Notes under the pieces: model-generated | The model's database searches: none | What the model was told of the DNA's origin: nothing | The model's input: the letters and a program-made list of their open reading frames with translations, nothing else | Program-made: the position numbers and the translations under genes | Assembly: GCA_018056955.1 (NCBI GenBank) | Contig: JAGPEQ010000003.1 | Coordinates: forward strand, 52,016 to 116,015 | Length of the DNA stretch: 64,000 bases | DNA from: Bacteroidales bacterium | Lineage (GTDB): Bacteria > Bacteroidota > Bacteroidia > Bacteroidales > Tenuifilaceae | Direction: 5' to 3' | Shown: piece after piece, positions 9,137 through 19,180 of the stretch | Layout: each line of letters starts with the position of its first letter | Position numbering within the stretch: position 1 is the stretch's first letter

Positions 9137-9844
9137 CTAATTAAATAGATTTATTGCCCATTCACCGGCTTCGTTTATTGTAAATTCAAAGGTTACATCG
9201 TACCAAACGGTTCTGAGTGCATTGGGTGTTTGATATGTTATTTTACAGTTTACTGGGAAAAGGATGTTTTCAAAGCCGGATTTCTCGCCTAATTTAAATG
9301 GGGAGCCTGTATCGCAAACAATTTGAAGGTTGGTCACAAGGTTGTTTGTAGTTCCGTTCTGGGTAAATGCAATTAGAATACGGTTTTCCGAACCGGTTTT
9401 AGTTATGGTATAACGCTGCACATTCCTTGCATTTATAATTTGGTACTTAGGAGGTAAGATTTTATGGTGTAGTACTCCTTTTTGCCAAAAGCCTGTATAT
9501 ACTGAGTCTTTCCCGTTGATTTTGCCCTTAAAGATACCCTTTCCGTCCATTTGGCCATTATAAAAGTTACCCTCGTACTTATCGCCATTTGCCCAGGTGT
9601 ATATACCAAAACCATGAGGTAGTCCATTCTTGAACTTTCCCTCGTAGCTATCAGTACCCCATGCCTTGCCTTTTCCGTGAGCCAAACCATTTTTACACTT
9701 TCCTGTGTAAGCTGCCGATATTTCAGGGAGAAGCACTTTGCAATCCTGATTTTGAGCATAAAGAGCCCCTTGATTACTGTAGGTGATAACAACAAGTAGT
9801 GTTACACTTTTTAGGATGGAAAAAATATTCTGTTTCATAGCCAT
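9137..9844 (-). CDS. Exported MORN-repeat protein
   Basis: A 235-residue protein with an N-terminal signal peptide (hydrophobic ~8-30, ending near LYAQ). Residues ~48-115 hold at least three MORN-type repeats (GLAHGKGKAWG, GLPHGFGIYTWANGDKYEGNF, GQMDGKGIFKG). The ~120-residue C-terminal part is not recognised. MORN repeats often act as scaffolds; in Bacteroidota exported copies are frequent and mostly uncharacterised. It converges on pyrE with an 18-base gap. Confidence 0.75.
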   Translation of the reverse strand: MAMKQNIFSILKSVTLLVVITYSNQGALYAQNQDCKVLLPEISAAYTGKCKNGLAHGKGKAWGTDSYEGKFKNGLPHGFGIYTWANGDKYEGNFYNGQMDGKGIFKGKINGKDSVYTGFWQKGVLHHKILPPKYQIINARNVQRYTITKTGSENRILIAFTQNGTTNNLVTNLQIVCDTGSPFKLGEKSGFENILFPVNCKITYQTPNALRTVWYDVTFEFTINEAGEWAINLFN

Positions 9845-9877
9845 TTAGGGTGTTTTTGATTTTTTTTTAGTTGATGT

Positions 9878-9909
9878 TTTGCACGAATAAAAAATTGAAT
9901 ATATATTTG
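9878..9909 (+). promoter_or_regulatory. Promoter of tRNA-Phe
   Basis: TTTG at 9878-9881 and TATATTTG at 9902-9909, 20 bases apart, match the Bacteroidota consensus and end 17 bases before the tRNA. Confidence 0.62.
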
Positions 9910-9926
9910 CACCGCAATTGAGCGCT

Positions 9927-9999
9927 GGTGCCATAGCTCAGTTGGTAGAGCAAAGGACTGAAAATCCTTGTGTCCGTGGTTCGATTCCACGTGGCACCA
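9927..9999 (+). tRNA. tRNA-Phe (GAA)
   Basis: A 73-base cloverleaf. Acceptor GGTGCCA/TGGCACC with discriminator A. D arm AGCTCAGTTGGTAGAGC. Anticodon stem AAGGA/TCCTT around loop CTGAAAA, anticodon GAA at 9960-9962. T arm with GGTTCGATTCC. The 3' CCA is not encoded. A terminator follows directly. Confidence 0.95.
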
Positions 10000-10000
10000 C

Positions 10001-10026
10001 AGCCCCCGGTAAATGGGGGCTTTTTT
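10001..10026 (+). terminator. Terminator after tRNA-Phe
   Basis: AGCCCCC/GGGGGCT stem with a 7-base loop and a T tract, 2 bases past the tRNA. Confidence 0.8.
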
Positions 10027-10528
10027 ATTTCACACTATCGGGACTTTCGGGCCTAAAGAATAGTTCCTTATCCATTATCAAATCCCATGCATCGGAGTTT
10101 AGAACTGTTATTACACGGTTTTGCGGGTCAATAAAGAAAAGTTTTTCATCCTTTTTCACCTCACCATCAATTCCCTTTGTGGTGAATTGGTGTGTTATGG
10201 TATAACCCAAAAAGTCGGTGCTATTTTCATTTAGTAGCCTTTTTAGGCTATCGAGAGTATTCTGGTTTGGGTTATCCTTTGATTTCTCAGTATTTAGAGC
10301 AATCTCTATGCTATGGGTTCGGCTGTTGAACCGGTAGCGTGGGGTTAGCTCGCCAAACTCCAATGGCACATAGTTGGGGTACTCGTCTTTTCGGTTTTCC
10401 ATCCAACTCTTTATGGATTGCTTAACAATTTCATCGGTAGTGGCAGCCTGCTTTTTAGTTTCCTGCTTGCAGGAAACAATTACTGCTAATCCCATAAGCA
10501 GTGCAAATATCATTTTCAATTTTTCCAT
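10025..10528 (-). CDS. Putative lipoprotein, function unknown
   Basis: A 167-residue protein. The N-terminus (MEKLKMIFALLMGLAVIVSC) is a lipoprotein signal with the lipobox Cys at residue 20, so it is probably membrane-anchored outside the cytoplasm. The mature part is charged, with a mixed alpha/beta look. I recognise no family. Its stop lies inside the T tract of the tRNA-Phe terminator on the other strand. The 144 bases upstream are AT-rich with no clear promoter element. Confidence 0.65.
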   Translation of the reverse strand: MEKLKMIFALLMGLAVIVSCKQETKKQAATTDEIVKQSIKSWMENRKDEYPNYVPLEFGELTPRYRFNSRTHSIEIALNTEKSKDNPNQNTLDSLKRLLNENSTDFLGYTITHQFTTKGIDGEVKKDEKLFFIDPQNRVITVLNSDAWDLIMDKELFFRPESPDSVK

Positions 10529-10642
10529 GGGTAGTATAGTTGTTATAATTTTTACTGAATTAAAAAAAAACTTACTGAAAAAGAGTAAAAGCTGTCAGTA
10601 AATTTACAATAATTTTAAAGGAAACGGAATGGATCAAAATAA

Positions 10643-10665
10643 AAAAAGGGGCTCAGCCCCTTTTT
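10643..10665 (-). terminator. Terminator after the M20 peptidase gene
   Basis: AAAAAGGGGC/GCCCCTTTTT with a 3-base loop. Symmetric, so it could act on either strand; it lies 8 bases past the stop of the minus-strand dipeptidase gene. Confidence 0.8.
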
Positions 10666-10672
10666 CAATTTT

Positions 10673-12037
10673 TTACTTTTCGCTAAAATATTTGTAGAAT
10701 CGGGGTATAACTTCAATTCCTTTGAAAAATTGTTCAAGTGGATAGTTCTCGTTTGGTGAGTGGATGGCATCGGACTCAAGCCCAAAACCAAGAAGGATTG
10801 ATTTGATTCCAAGCACTTGCTCAAAAGTGCTTATAATGGGAATGCTGCCCCCGCTGCGGAAAGGAACCGGTTTAATGCCGTAAACATCCTCAATAGCCCT
10901 ACTGGCAGCCCTATAGGCTGGAGTGTTTGTGGGAGCTACATACCCCTGTCCGCCATGGTGTGGGGTAACCTTTACTTTTACTGATTTTGGAGCAATTGAC
11001 TCAAAATGCTTTTTGAAAAGTTGAGCAATTTTCTCGTGGTTCTGGTTGGGTACCAGTCGCATCGATATTTTAGCGTAAGCCTTGGAGGGAAGAACGGTTT
11101 TAGCTCCCTCGCCAATATATCCTCCCCAAATGCCATTTACATCAAGCGTGGGGCGAATTCCTGTGCGCTCCATGGTAGTATATCCGGCTTCGCCATGGAT
11201 ATCATCAATATCCAGAGCTTTCTTGTAATCATCAAGATTAAAAGGAGCACGAGCCATATCGGCGCGTTCTTCAGGGCTTACCTCCAACACATCGTCGTAA
11301 AAACCGGGAATGGTAACGCGATTATTCTCGTCGTGGAGCGAGGCTATCATTTTGGCAAGGATGTTTGCGGGGTTGGCAACGGCTCCGCCAAAGAGCCCCG
11401 AGTGAAGGTCGCGGTTTGGTCCGGTAACCTCAACCTCAACATACGCTAATCCCCTAAGCCCGGTTGTAATTGATGGGACGTCTTTCCCTATCATTGATGT
11501 ATCGGAAACCAGAATAACATCGGCTTTTAGCATCTCCTTGTTATCCTGGCACCACTTACCAAGGTTTGGTGAACCAATCTCTTCCTCACCCTCAATCATG
11601 AATTTAACGTTACAGGGCAGGGTGTTGGTTTTAACCATCAGCTCAAAGGCTTTAGCATGCATAAAGCCTTGTCCCTTATCGTCATCGGCACCACGGGCAT
11701 ATATTTTGCCATCACGAATTTCGGGTTCAAAGGGTTGCGATTTCCAAAGCTCTATTGGGTCAACCGGCATTACATCGTAATGGGCATAAACCAAAACGGT
11801 TGGGAGTTTTGGATCGATAATTTTTTCGCCGTACACCACCGGATTGCCCGGAGTTGGCATTACCTCAGCCCTGTCGGCTCCGGCTTTGAGTAGCGTTTCG
11901 CGCCAGTATTCTGCTCCCCTAACCATGTCGGGTTTGTGTTCCGAGATTGAGCTGATGGATGGAATTCGGAGTAGCCCGAAAAGCTCGTCGAGAAAACGTT
12001 GTTTGTTCTCCTCGATGTAGGCTTTGATTGTATCCAT
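10673..12037 (-). CDS. M20 family dipeptidase
   Basis: A 454-residue zinc metallopeptidase of the M20 family (dipeptidase/CNDP-like branch), hydrolysing dipeptides in the cytoplasm. Metal-binding motifs are visible: YAHYDVMPV (H86, D88), RGADDDKGQ, EGEEEIGSPN and the C-terminal H in SDAIHSPNE. No signal peptide. The length fits the family. It is the last gene of a minus-strand run after gpmI and the DUF3109 gene and is followed by a terminator. Confidence 0.9.
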   Translation of the reverse strand: MDTIKAYIEENKQRFLDELFGLLRIPSISSISEHKPDMVRGAEYWRETLLKAGADRAEVMPTPGNPVVYGEKIIDPKLPTVLVYAHYDVMPVDPIELWKSQPFEPEIRDGKIYARGADDDKGQGFMHAKAFELMVKTNTLPCNVKFMIEGEEEIGSPNLGKWCQDNKEMLKADVILVSDTSMIGKDVPSITTGLRGLAYVEVEVTGPNRDLHSGLFGGAVANPANILAKMIASLHDENNRVTIPGFYDDVLEVSPEERADMARAPFNLDDYKKALDIDDIHGEAGYTTMERTGIRPTLDVNGIWGGYIGEGAKTVLPSKAYAKISMRLVPNQNHEKIAQLFKKHFESIAPKSVKVKVTPHHGGQGYVAPTNTPAYRAASRAIEDVYGIKPVPFRSGGSIPIISTFEQVLGIKSILLGFGLESDAIHSPNENYPLEQFFKGIEVIPRFYKYFSEK

Positions 12038-12058
12038 AAGATTTGTTTTAGTATTTAA

Positions 12059-12637
12059 CTATTCTGTTCGTAAAGATAACAATTTTGCAGCGTCCTCAAG
12101 CTGGCCATAAAACTCTTTGCCGTAAGCGCGGATTATAGCATCCTTAAGGAACCTGTAAACAGGCAGGTCTATTTGCTCACCCAACTCACGTGCGGGAGCG
12201 CAAACATCCCACTGATGGTAGTTGATTGCAGTAAAGGTTGAGTATTCTTTAACCCTAATTGGGTAAAGGTGGCACGATATAGGCTTACGGAAATCAACTA
12301 TACCATTGTTCCATGCTTTTTCAATGGCACAGGTTGCTATACCATTTTCAAATACAGTAAAAGCACATTCCTTGCCGTCAATGAGCGGGGTAACCAAATC
12401 GCCATCGCTATCGGTAAGGGCAACTCCTTGCTCCTGAACGGTAGCAATACCCTGGGGTGTCATGTAGGGTTTAACCTTATCGAGGATTTGCTCAAGGGTA
12501 AGAGCCTCGTTGGGTGTTAAGGGTGCTCCTGAGTCGCCGTGAACACAGCATTTCCCCAAACAACGCGGCAGGTTGCAGCAAAACCGTTGTTCCAGGATCT
12601 CGCTGCTTACCACCTTGTTGTCTATTTCTATCATCAT
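12059..12637 (-). CDS. DUF3109 family protein
   Basis: A 192-residue cytoplasmic protein of the DUF3109 family. The cysteine cluster near the N-terminus (RFCCNLPRCLGKCCVHGDSG) and further Cys at CAFTV, CAIEK, SCHLYPIRV and WDVCAPA resemble the YkgJ-type metal or Fe-S binding proteins. The role is unknown. Two consecutive ATGs (12637 and 12634) are possible starts. It lies 12 bases after gpmI and 21 bases before the dipeptidase gene, so probably in one operon. Confidence 0.85.
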   Translation of the reverse strand: MMIEIDNKVVSSEILEQRFCCNLPRCLGKCCVHGDSGAPLTPNEALTLEQILDKVKPYMTPQGIATVQEQGVALTDSDGDLVTPLIDGKECAFTVFENGIATCAIEKAWNNGIVDFRKPISCHLYPIRVKEYSTFTAINYHQWDVCAPARELGEQIDLPVYRFLKDAIIRAYGKEFYGQLEDAAKLLSLRTE

Positions 12638-12649
12638 TTACCTAACTTT

Positions 12650-14173
12650 TTACTGGCAGAGAACCGTTCCGGTCATTTCCTGGGGTATTGGCAGGCCCAT
12701 CATGGTAAGGATAGTTGGAGCTACGTCGGCCAGAATACCATTATCTACCTTTTTGAACCTGTCGGAAACCAGGATGATGGGAACAGGGTTAAGTGAGTGT
12801 GCTGTATTAGGTGAGCCATCGGGGTTTAAGGCATAATCGGCATTGCCATGGTCTGCAATGATTACCACCTCGTAACCGTTAGCGGTTGCGGCATCAACCA
12901 CCTCACCAACACATGCATCAACTGTTTGAACTGCCTTTTGAATGGCGGTGTAAACACCGGTGTGCCCTACCATGTCGCCATTGGCAAAGTTAAGGCAGAT
13001 AAAGTCGTGTGTTTTCTTGTGGAGTTCGGTAACAATGGCATCTTTTACCAGGGGCGCGCTCATCTCGGGTTGTAGGTCGTATGTGGCTACCTTGGGCGAG
13101 GGGATAAGAATGCGACTTTCGCCAGGGAACTCTTGCTCCCTACCACCCGAAAAGAAAAAGGTTACATGGGCATACTTTTCGGTTTCGGCAATACGCAGTT
13201 GCTTCAGGTTTTGATTGCTAACCACCTCGCCAAGGGTGTTCAGTAGGTTATCCTTTTCGTAAATAACATTAACATTCTTGAACGTGTCGTCGTAGCGGGT
13301 CATGGTAACGTAATGCAGTGGCATGGTTTGCATACCAAACTCGGGCATATCCTTTTGGGTAAGCACAATGGTTATTTCACGGAGTCGGTCGGTGCGGAAA
13401 TTGAAGCAGATTACCACATCGCCTTCACGGATAAGGCCAACGGGCTTACCTTCAGCATCAACCCGCACTATGGGCTTGATGAACTCATCCGTTACACCCT
13501 CGGCGTAGGACTCTTCAATTGCCCTAACTATATCGGTGGTGGGTTTACCCTTACCATGAACCATCAGGTCGTAACCCTCCTTTACGCGTTCCCAACGCTT
13601 ATCACGGTCCATGGTGTAGTACCTACCAACCAACGATGCAATAACGCCATTACTTGATTTTAGGTGATCTTCAAGGCTTTTCACAAAGCCAAGACCGCTT
13701 TGTGGATCGGTATCGCGACCATCGGTAAGGGCATGTATGTAAACCTTACTTAATCCGTATTCCTTGGTAATGTCGCATAGCTTATACAGATGCTTGTCCA
13801 GCGAGTGAACGCCACCATCGGAAACCAATCCTATAAAGTGAACAGCCTTGTTATTCTGCTTGGCATATTGTAGCGCATTAACCAGAACTGGCATTTGGGC
13901 CAATTTACCCTCCTTGATATCTTTATTGATGCGAACCAAATCCTGGTAAACAATTCGTCCGGCGCCTATGTTGAGGTGTCCCACCTCGGAATTTCCCATT
14001 TGACCATCGGGCAATCCAACATTCTCCCCGCTGGTTAGTAGCTGAGCGTTAGGGTATTTACTGGTGAGCCTATCGATGTTAGGTGTTGGAGTGCTATAAA
14101 TTACATCCGATTTGTCTTTGTTCCCAATTCCCCATCCATCGAGAATCATTAAAAGGACTTTACTTTTAATCAT
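12650..14173 (-). CDS. gpmI: 2,3-bisphosphoglycerate-independent phosphoglycerate mutase
   Basis: A 507-residue manganese enzyme of the alkaline phosphatase superfamily that interconverts 3- and 2-phosphoglycerate in glycolysis and gluconeogenesis. DGWGIG near the N-terminus gives a metal-binding Asp (D12). [14 protein letters not shown] contains the phospho-accepting Ser (S62). [10 protein letters not shown] and the C-terminal IIADHGNAD and [10 protein letters not shown] supply the other metal ligands. Normal length. It leads the minus-strand run with DUF3109 and M20 genes. Confidence 0.97.
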   Translation of the reverse strand: MIKSKVLLMILDGWGIGNKDKSDVIYSTPTPNIDRLTSKYPNAQLLTSGENVGLPDGQMGNSEVGHLNIGAGRIVYQDLVRINKDIKEGKLAQMPVLVNALQYAKQNNKAVHFIGLVSDGGVHSLDKHLYKLCDITKEYGLSKVYIHALTDGRDTDPQSGLGFVKSLEDHLKSSNGVIASLVGRYYTMDRDKRWERVKEGYDLMVHGKGKPTTDIVRAIEESYAEGVTDEFIKPIVRVDAEGKPVGLIREGDVVICFNFRTDRLREITIVLTQKDMPEFGMQTMPLHYVTMTRYDDTFKNVNVIYEKDNLLNTLGEVVSNQNLKQLRIAETEKYAHVTFFFSGGREQEFPGESRILIPSPKVATYDLQPEMSAPLVKDAIVTELHKKTHDFICLNFANGDMVGHTGVYTAIQKAVQTVDACVGEVVDAATANGYEVVIIADHGNADYALNPDGSPNTAHSLNPVPIILVSDRFKKVDNGILADVAPTILTMMGLPIPQEMTGTVLCQ

Positions 14174-14265
14174 ACTATAGTGTGCTGTTAAAAGGTTAAA
14201 AACTTTCTGAAAATTCCTTATTCAAAAAACGTTTACAAGTTCAAGTTTGTTTACTGAGTGGAGCA

Positions 14266-14273
14266 CAAATTTA
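14266..14273 (-). promoter_or_regulatory. -7 element for gpmI
   Basis: Minus-strand TAAATTTG matches TAnnTTTG, about 93 bases before the gpmI start. No clear -33 element. Confidence 0.38.
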
Positions 14274-14450
14274 CTCTTTTTTGGCGATATTGACCCGTGG
14301 TGAAAGGTTAACAAGTGTTGTAATTCCGAAATCGATTTCTGAATTCAAGTAACTAATAAACAAATGTTTATATATTGATACTTGTTTGCGATTTTTAATA
14401 TTTAGATTTAATTTCATAACTTTCTGTGCTAATTCATTAATGAAGGATAG

Positions 14451-17336
14451 ATGAGAAAGCTGATATTCATCGCTTTTGCGATTTTTGCAACAAATGCTTT
14501 TTCTCAGATCAATACTGCAGGGTTACCCATCATAAAGCATTACCCCAAATCGGTATATGGCGCAGGAACCCAAAACTGGTCTATTTGCCAGGATAGTCGT
14601 GGATTTTTATATTTTGCCAACAACAACGGGTTGCTCCGTTACGATGGCAATAGCTGGGATTTATTCCCATTGCCTAATAACCAGCTAGTCCGATCTGTTT
14701 ACTGTAGCGGCGATACAATTTTTGTGGGGGCCTTTGAGGAGATAGGCTACTTTGTATATAACCGTCAGGCCGATATGGTTTATCACTCATTAATCAGCCT
14801 AGTCCCTAAAACCGATGTAAATTTTGATGAGGCTTGGCGGATATTTAAGATCGGTCCAAAATACATTTTTCAAACTTTTAGCCACATTCTAGAATACAGC
14901 AAAGGGGAAATGCGCGTCTTTAGAGCCCCTGAACTGCTTCAGTTCTCGTTTGTGATGCGGGGCAACTACTACGTGCAGGGTAAGGAGGGAAATATTTACC
15001 GTTACCAGAATGGTAGCTTTGATAGATTTAACGATAACGGTATTTTCAACGGAAAGCAAATTTGGGCATGCTTCGAAATATCGGGCGGTAAAACCTTGCT
15101 TGCTACCATAAACCACGGCGTTTGGATTTTCGATGGAATTACCTTTACACCCTGGAAAGGGCAGGTTAACGATTTGCTTAAAGCGTACCAGGTGTTTTCG
15201 GCATCGAGGGTAAGTGGTGGTTACATAGCCTTTGGTACCATTCAGAACGGGTTAATCATTACCGACGATCAGGGAAATCTGGTTAAGTTTATTAATAAAT
15301 CAACCGGGTTACAGAATAATACCATTTTAAGCACTTTTGTTGATAATGCCAATAATCTTTGGTTGGGTTTAGATAACGGGATCGACTACATTGAGCTTAA
15401 CTCACCCCTCAGCTTTATTGGTGAGGGGTTAGGGCTTGAAGGGGCTGTGTATGCCACAAAAATTTTTGATGGGAAAATATTTGTAGGTACCAACCAGGGG
15501 CTTTACGTGGCCTCATGGCCTATTGGCGTTTTTGTAGATGGCACCAAGCCTTTCAGGATGGTTCCTTTAACCAAAGGACAGGTATGGTCGCTTTTTGAGA
15601 GCGATGGCAAGCTCTACTGTGGCCATAACTTTGGTACTTTTATTATTGATAAGGGGTTGAATGTTAGGCTGATTTCACCCGAGGAGGGCTCGTGGATGTT
15701 TTTACCCATTCGTAGCGTTCCTGACCTTATGATTGTTGGTAAGTATAAGGGCCTTCATCTGTACTCAAAAGCTAATGGTGAATGGAGGTACCTTAAAAAG
15801 ATTGCAGGATTCAACGAGTCGTCAAGGTTGTTGGTTGAGGATGATAACGAGAGTATTTGGATGGCCCACGGCTATAAAGGTATTTTTAAGTTGATGCTTA
15901 ACCAAAGCAAGGATAGCATTAGGTTTTCAACCCTTTACGATAATACAAGGGGGTTTCCGGGTAAGTTTGCCATAAATGTTGAAAAGATTGGAAATCAGGT
16001 TGTATTCCTTACCTCACAAGGTGTGTATAGGTATAACTCCCTTACCGATAATATGGAGCCATACCAGGAGCTGAATCAGATTATTGGTGATGCTACAGGC
16101 GTTCGGCGTATGGTTGAGGATGAAAAAGGAAATATATGGATATTAAAGTCAAATGGTCTTCTAAAGTTAGTCCGCGAAGCAGATGGAGCTAAAAGGGTTT
16201 ATCAAACCCCCGTTAGCCGATTTGGCGCGAACCTCGTAGCTTCGTTTGAAAATATCTATGTTTACAATCATAGTAATATATTCATTGGTACTGAAAATGG
16301 GTTGGTGTATTACAACAGCCTTTATAATCCTGAACTGCAAAAAAACGAGTTGTATTGTGCTGTAAAAAGTATCAGCTCAACTGGTAAGCATGAAAGTGTG
16401 ATTTTCAACGATTATGCTGTAACAGGCAATGGAGGGTTGTATATTCCATTCAACCAAAATTCAATTCGGGTTACAGCGGCTGCCCCTGTTTACAATGCAG
16501 GCGAAATTACATTTAGCTTTTTGCTTAAGGGCTACGATAACGATTGGAGTCCGTGGCAGCGTGATAACGCTAAGGATTTTAGCCAAATTCCCTATGGTGA
16601 GTACAACCTAATGGTTCGTGTACGCGATGCAATGGGCAGAATATCTGAACCCACTGTTGTGCATATTCAGGTTGGTCTGCCCTGGTACTTTACCTGGTAT
16701 GCTTTTATTCTTTACTTGGTACTTTTGGTAGCTGCCTTTTATACGCTTCGCATTCTTGTTCGGAGGAAGGTTCAACGTGCCACTGCAAGGGTAAAAGAGC
16801 AAAAGAATTTGGAGCTAAAAGTAAAGGAGGAGGAGCATAAGCGTCAAGTGCTTGAGGCGGAACGGGAGATCATAAGGCTTAAAACAGAGAATCTTCAGGT
16901 ACAGATTGAACACAAAAATCGTGAACTAGCCGCAACTGCAATGCAAATTGCGCACAAGAACGACTTCCTTAACAGGCTAAGGTTGAGGCTTGAAGTGATT
17001 GCTAAATCAATTAACCCTGTTTCTCAGAAAGAAGTGCTCGACCTCATCCGAAATATTGACAACGACTTGAAGATGGACAAGGAATGGCAGCGCTTTGAGC
17101 ACCATTTCGATGAGGTTCATAGCGGGTTTATTAAGAAGCTTAAGGAGATGTATCCGGAGCTAACACCCAGCGAACTTAGGTTGTGTGCTTACCTTCGCCT
17201 TAACATGACCACAAAGGATATTGCCCAGATACTTAATATTAGCGTTCGCGGGGTGGAAATAAGCCGATACAGGCTACGGAAAAAGCTCAAAATTGAAAGC
17301 GATACAAACCTGGTTGATTTTATGCTGAACCTGTAA
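14451..17336 (+). CDS. Membrane-spanning sensor-regulator: beta-propeller, triple-Y domain, LuxR-type HTH
   Basis: A 961-residue protein. A signal peptide (1-19) precedes about 640 residues of two-component-regulator-propeller-like blades (repeated YDGNSWDLFPLP and VDNANNLWLGLDNGIDY patterns). Then comes a triple-Tyr (YYY) domain, one TM helix at ~744-765, a coiled coil to ~850, and a C-terminal LuxR/GerE-like helix-turn-helix (LTPSELRLCAYLRLNMTTKD). It has no histidine kinase or receiver domain. By architecture it would sense a glycan outside and bind DNA inside. It converges on the PUL with only two bases between its stop and that of the GH16 gene, so it is the likely local regulator. Confidence 0.82.
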   Translation: MRKLIFIAFAIFATNAFSQINTAGLPIIKHYPKSVYGAGTQNWSICQDSRGFLYFANNNGLLRYDGNSWDLFPLPNNQLVRSVYCSGDTIFVGAFEEIGYFVYNRQADMVYHSLISLVPKTDVNFDEAWRIFKIGPKYIFQTFSHILEYSKGEMRVFRAPELLQFSFVMRGNYYVQGKEGNIYRYQNGSFDRFNDNGIFNGKQIWACFEISGGKTLLATINHGVWIFDGITFTPWKGQVNDLLKAYQVFSASRVSGGYIAFGTIQNGLIITDDQGNLVKFINKSTGLQNNTILSTFVDNANNLWLGLDNGIDYIELNSPLSFIGEGLGLEGAVYATKIFDGKIFVGTNQGLYVASWPIGVFVDGTKPFRMVPLTKGQVWSLFESDGKLYCGHNFGTFIIDKGLNVRLISPEEGSWMFLPIRSVPDLMIVGKYKGLHLYSKANGEWRYLKKIAGFNESSRLLVEDDNESIWMAHGYKGIFKLMLNQSKDSIRFSTLYDNTRGFPGKFAINVEKIGNQVVFLTSQGVYRYNSLTDNMEPYQELNQIIGDATGVRRMVEDEKGNIWILKSNGLLKLVREADGAKRVYQTPVSRFGANLVASFENIYVYNHSNIFIGTENGLVYYNSLYNPELQKNELYCAVKSISSTGKHESVIFNDYAVTGNGGLYIPFNQNSIRVTAAAPVYNAGEITFSFLLKGYDNDWSPWQRDNAKDFSQIPYGEYNLMVRVRDAMGRISEPTVVHIQVGLPWYFTWYAFILYLVLLVAAFYTLRILVRRKVQRATARVKEQKNLELKVKEEEHKRQVLEAEREIIRLKTENLQVQIEHKNRELAATAMQIAHKNDFLNRLRLRLEVIAKSINPVSQKEVLDLIRNIDNDLKMDKEWQRFEHHFDEVHSGFIKKLKEMYPELTPSELRLCAYLRLNMTTKDIAQILNISVRGVEISRYRLRKKLKIESDTNLVDFMLNL

Positions 17337-17338
17337 GG

Positions 17339-19159
17339 CTAAAGCTTAATAAAACTGCCAGTTTGTAGCAAGTTTGTATGTGTAATTATTCTTACGCTGT
17401 AAAACCCATTTGGAAGGTCTGAGATATTAATTTGACCATCACTATTTTCAATGATTTCTTTTACAAGAACACCTGCAATGTTAATTACTTGAATTTTTAC
17501 ATTTCCCTTTAAAGCGCTTGAGTTGATTTTAATATAGGTTGATGCAGGATTTGGGTAAATGTCAAATCTGCTTATTTTATTCTCACTTGGTGAGAAGATG
17601 GTTAGCAGTGTATTGCTCAAAACAACATCTGAAATCCACAATGAATCAGATGCGGCTTTGCCGTAAACGCCATAATTTACATAAAATCGAACACCTGCAA
17701 TTTGATGGTAGTTTACTTGCTTTCCATATTCAGGAGTGTTCGACCCCCAGTTGTTGTTAAAGTCGAATGAGTAGTAGTGGAATACACCATGGGGTTCAAC
17801 GGGGTAAAAGCGGAAAACAGGCGATACATCGGTTAGCCGGCCATCGGTGTCGAAAAGGTCGGCGCGCATTACTACCGATTTGCTTTGGTTGTAGGTCATC
17901 ATCTCCACATTGAGGACTGTAAGGTTGCTCATGTCCACAGGGTTTTGAAATGTATAGGTGAAATACGGAAAGTCTTCAGGTTTAGTGATATTGTACTTAA
18001 CCTTCAAAAGCGTATCGACAGCTGAAAGCGTGATGGTGTTGGGGCTGGTATTTAAACCAGCCCAACCAATAAGTCCATTTTCTTTTACGTTTAACAGGCT
18101 AAACCTATCGCCGGTTGGAATGACCGCTGTTTTTACTGTCTTGGTGTATGTTCCACCAGCTTGCGGGTGTGTAATTTCTACAGATACATCACCCTGCACA
18201 TCTCCCCAGTTTACAACAATTGAGTTAGTTCCCTGACCGCTAACAATGGTTGCACCTGCAGGGACACTCCAGCTGAACGTTGCATCGGCAACATTCTGAA
18301 TGCTGAATGTAACGCCCGTTTGGTTTGGAGAAACGTATTCGGGACCCGAAACCTTCAAGGCCGATACATCGATGTATTGGTAAACCCGAACATAATCAAC
18401 ATACATTTTTTGTGGCCAAATGTTGGGGTCAACTCCTTGAGCGCCACCCCAGTTGCCGCCTACGGCAATGTTTAGAATAAGATGGAAAACCTGATCGAAT
18501 GGCCAGGTTTTGTAATCCTTGTGCTCATTATCGAAGGTGAAGTACTTATTATTATCAACATAGATGTCGATTTTTTCGGGGGTCCATTCAAGAGCGTAAA
18601 GATGGAAAGCGGTTTCGGCATCGGGTACCGAGATTGTTGCGGTTTTTTGAGTGCCAAGAACATGGTTGTAGGCTTCGGTGTGAATGCTTCCGTGCACTAC
18701 CCCGGGGTCGTAGCCAACATATTCCATGATATCAATTTCACCACTCTTAGGCCAACTGCCATAAACCCAGTTGGTGGGTAGCATCCAAATGGCAGGCCAT
18801 GTCCCAGTACCCGAAGGCAGTTTGGCGTAAGTTTCAACCCTACCGTAAAGCCAATCGCCTTTATAGCGGGTAACTAATCGGGCCGAGGTGTACTCGCTGC
18901 CCTCGTACTGTTCCTTTCTGGCCTCGATAACTAGGTTCCCATTCTCAACGCGAGCATTTTCAGTTCGTGCATTAGTGTAGTACTGTAGCTCATTGTTTCC
19001 CCAACCTCCTCCACCTACATCGTAACCCCATTTATCAGTGGCAGGCAATCCTGTGTAGTTAAACTCATCGTTCCATACCAGGACCTTAACCTGAGCAAGG
19101 CTTGTAAAGGGAACTACTAGTAGTAGTGCTATGATGCTATTGATAAACTTTCTGCTCAT
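17339..19159 (-). CDS. Secreted GH16 beta-glucanase (laminarinase type) with T9SS sorting domain
   Basis: A 606-residue secreted enzyme. Signal peptide 1-22. GH16 catalytic domain ~25-265 with the active-site motif SGEIDIMEY (nucleophile E141, acid/base E146). Ig/PKD-like domain ~272-345. Then a ~170-residue beta-rich module (~350-515) resembling a carbohydrate-binding domain. Residues ~528-606 are a type A T9SS C-terminal domain (FDIYPNPASTYIKI), which directs export and surface attachment. GH16 members with this motif cut beta-1,3 or beta-1,3/1,4 glucans. Last gene of the susC-led run, separated from the GH3 gene by a strong hairpin. Confidence 0.9.
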   Translation of the reverse strand: MSRKFINSIIALLLVVPFTSLAQVKVLVWNDEFNYTGLPATDKWGYDVGGGGWGNNELQYYTNARTENARVENGNLVIEARKEQYEGSEYTSARLVTRYKGDWLYGRVETYAKLPSGTGTWPAIWMLPTNWVYGSWPKSGEIDIMEYVGYDPGVVHGSIHTEAYNHVLGTQKTATISVPDAETAFHLYALEWTPEKIDIYVDNNKYFTFDNEHKDYKTWPFDQVFHLILNIAVGGNWGGAQGVDPNIWPQKMYVDYVRVYQYIDVSALKVSGPEYVSPNQTGVTFSIQNVADATFSWSVPAGATIVSGQGTNSIVVNWGDVQGDVSVEITHPQAGGTYTKTVKTAVIPTGDRFSLLNVKENGLIGWAGLNTSPNTITLSAVDTLLKVKYNITKPEDFPYFTYTFQNPVDMSNLTVLNVEMMTYNQSKSVVMRADLFDTDGRLTDVSPVFRFYPVEPHGVFHYYSFDFNNNWGSNTPEYGKQVNYHQIAGVRFYVNYGVYGKAASDSLWISDVVLSNTLLTIFSPSENKISRFDIYPNPASTYIKINSSALKGNVKIQVINIAGVLVKEIIENSDGQINISDLPNGFYSVRIITHTNLLQTGSFIKL

Positions 19160-19180
19160 TCTTTTTTTTTGTTTTTAAGA

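Noticed and set aside
9433..9795. A 120-residue second frame on the same strand inside the MORN gene
   Set aside because: It overlaps the MORN protein frame, which has a signal peptide and repeats; the alternative frame has neither.
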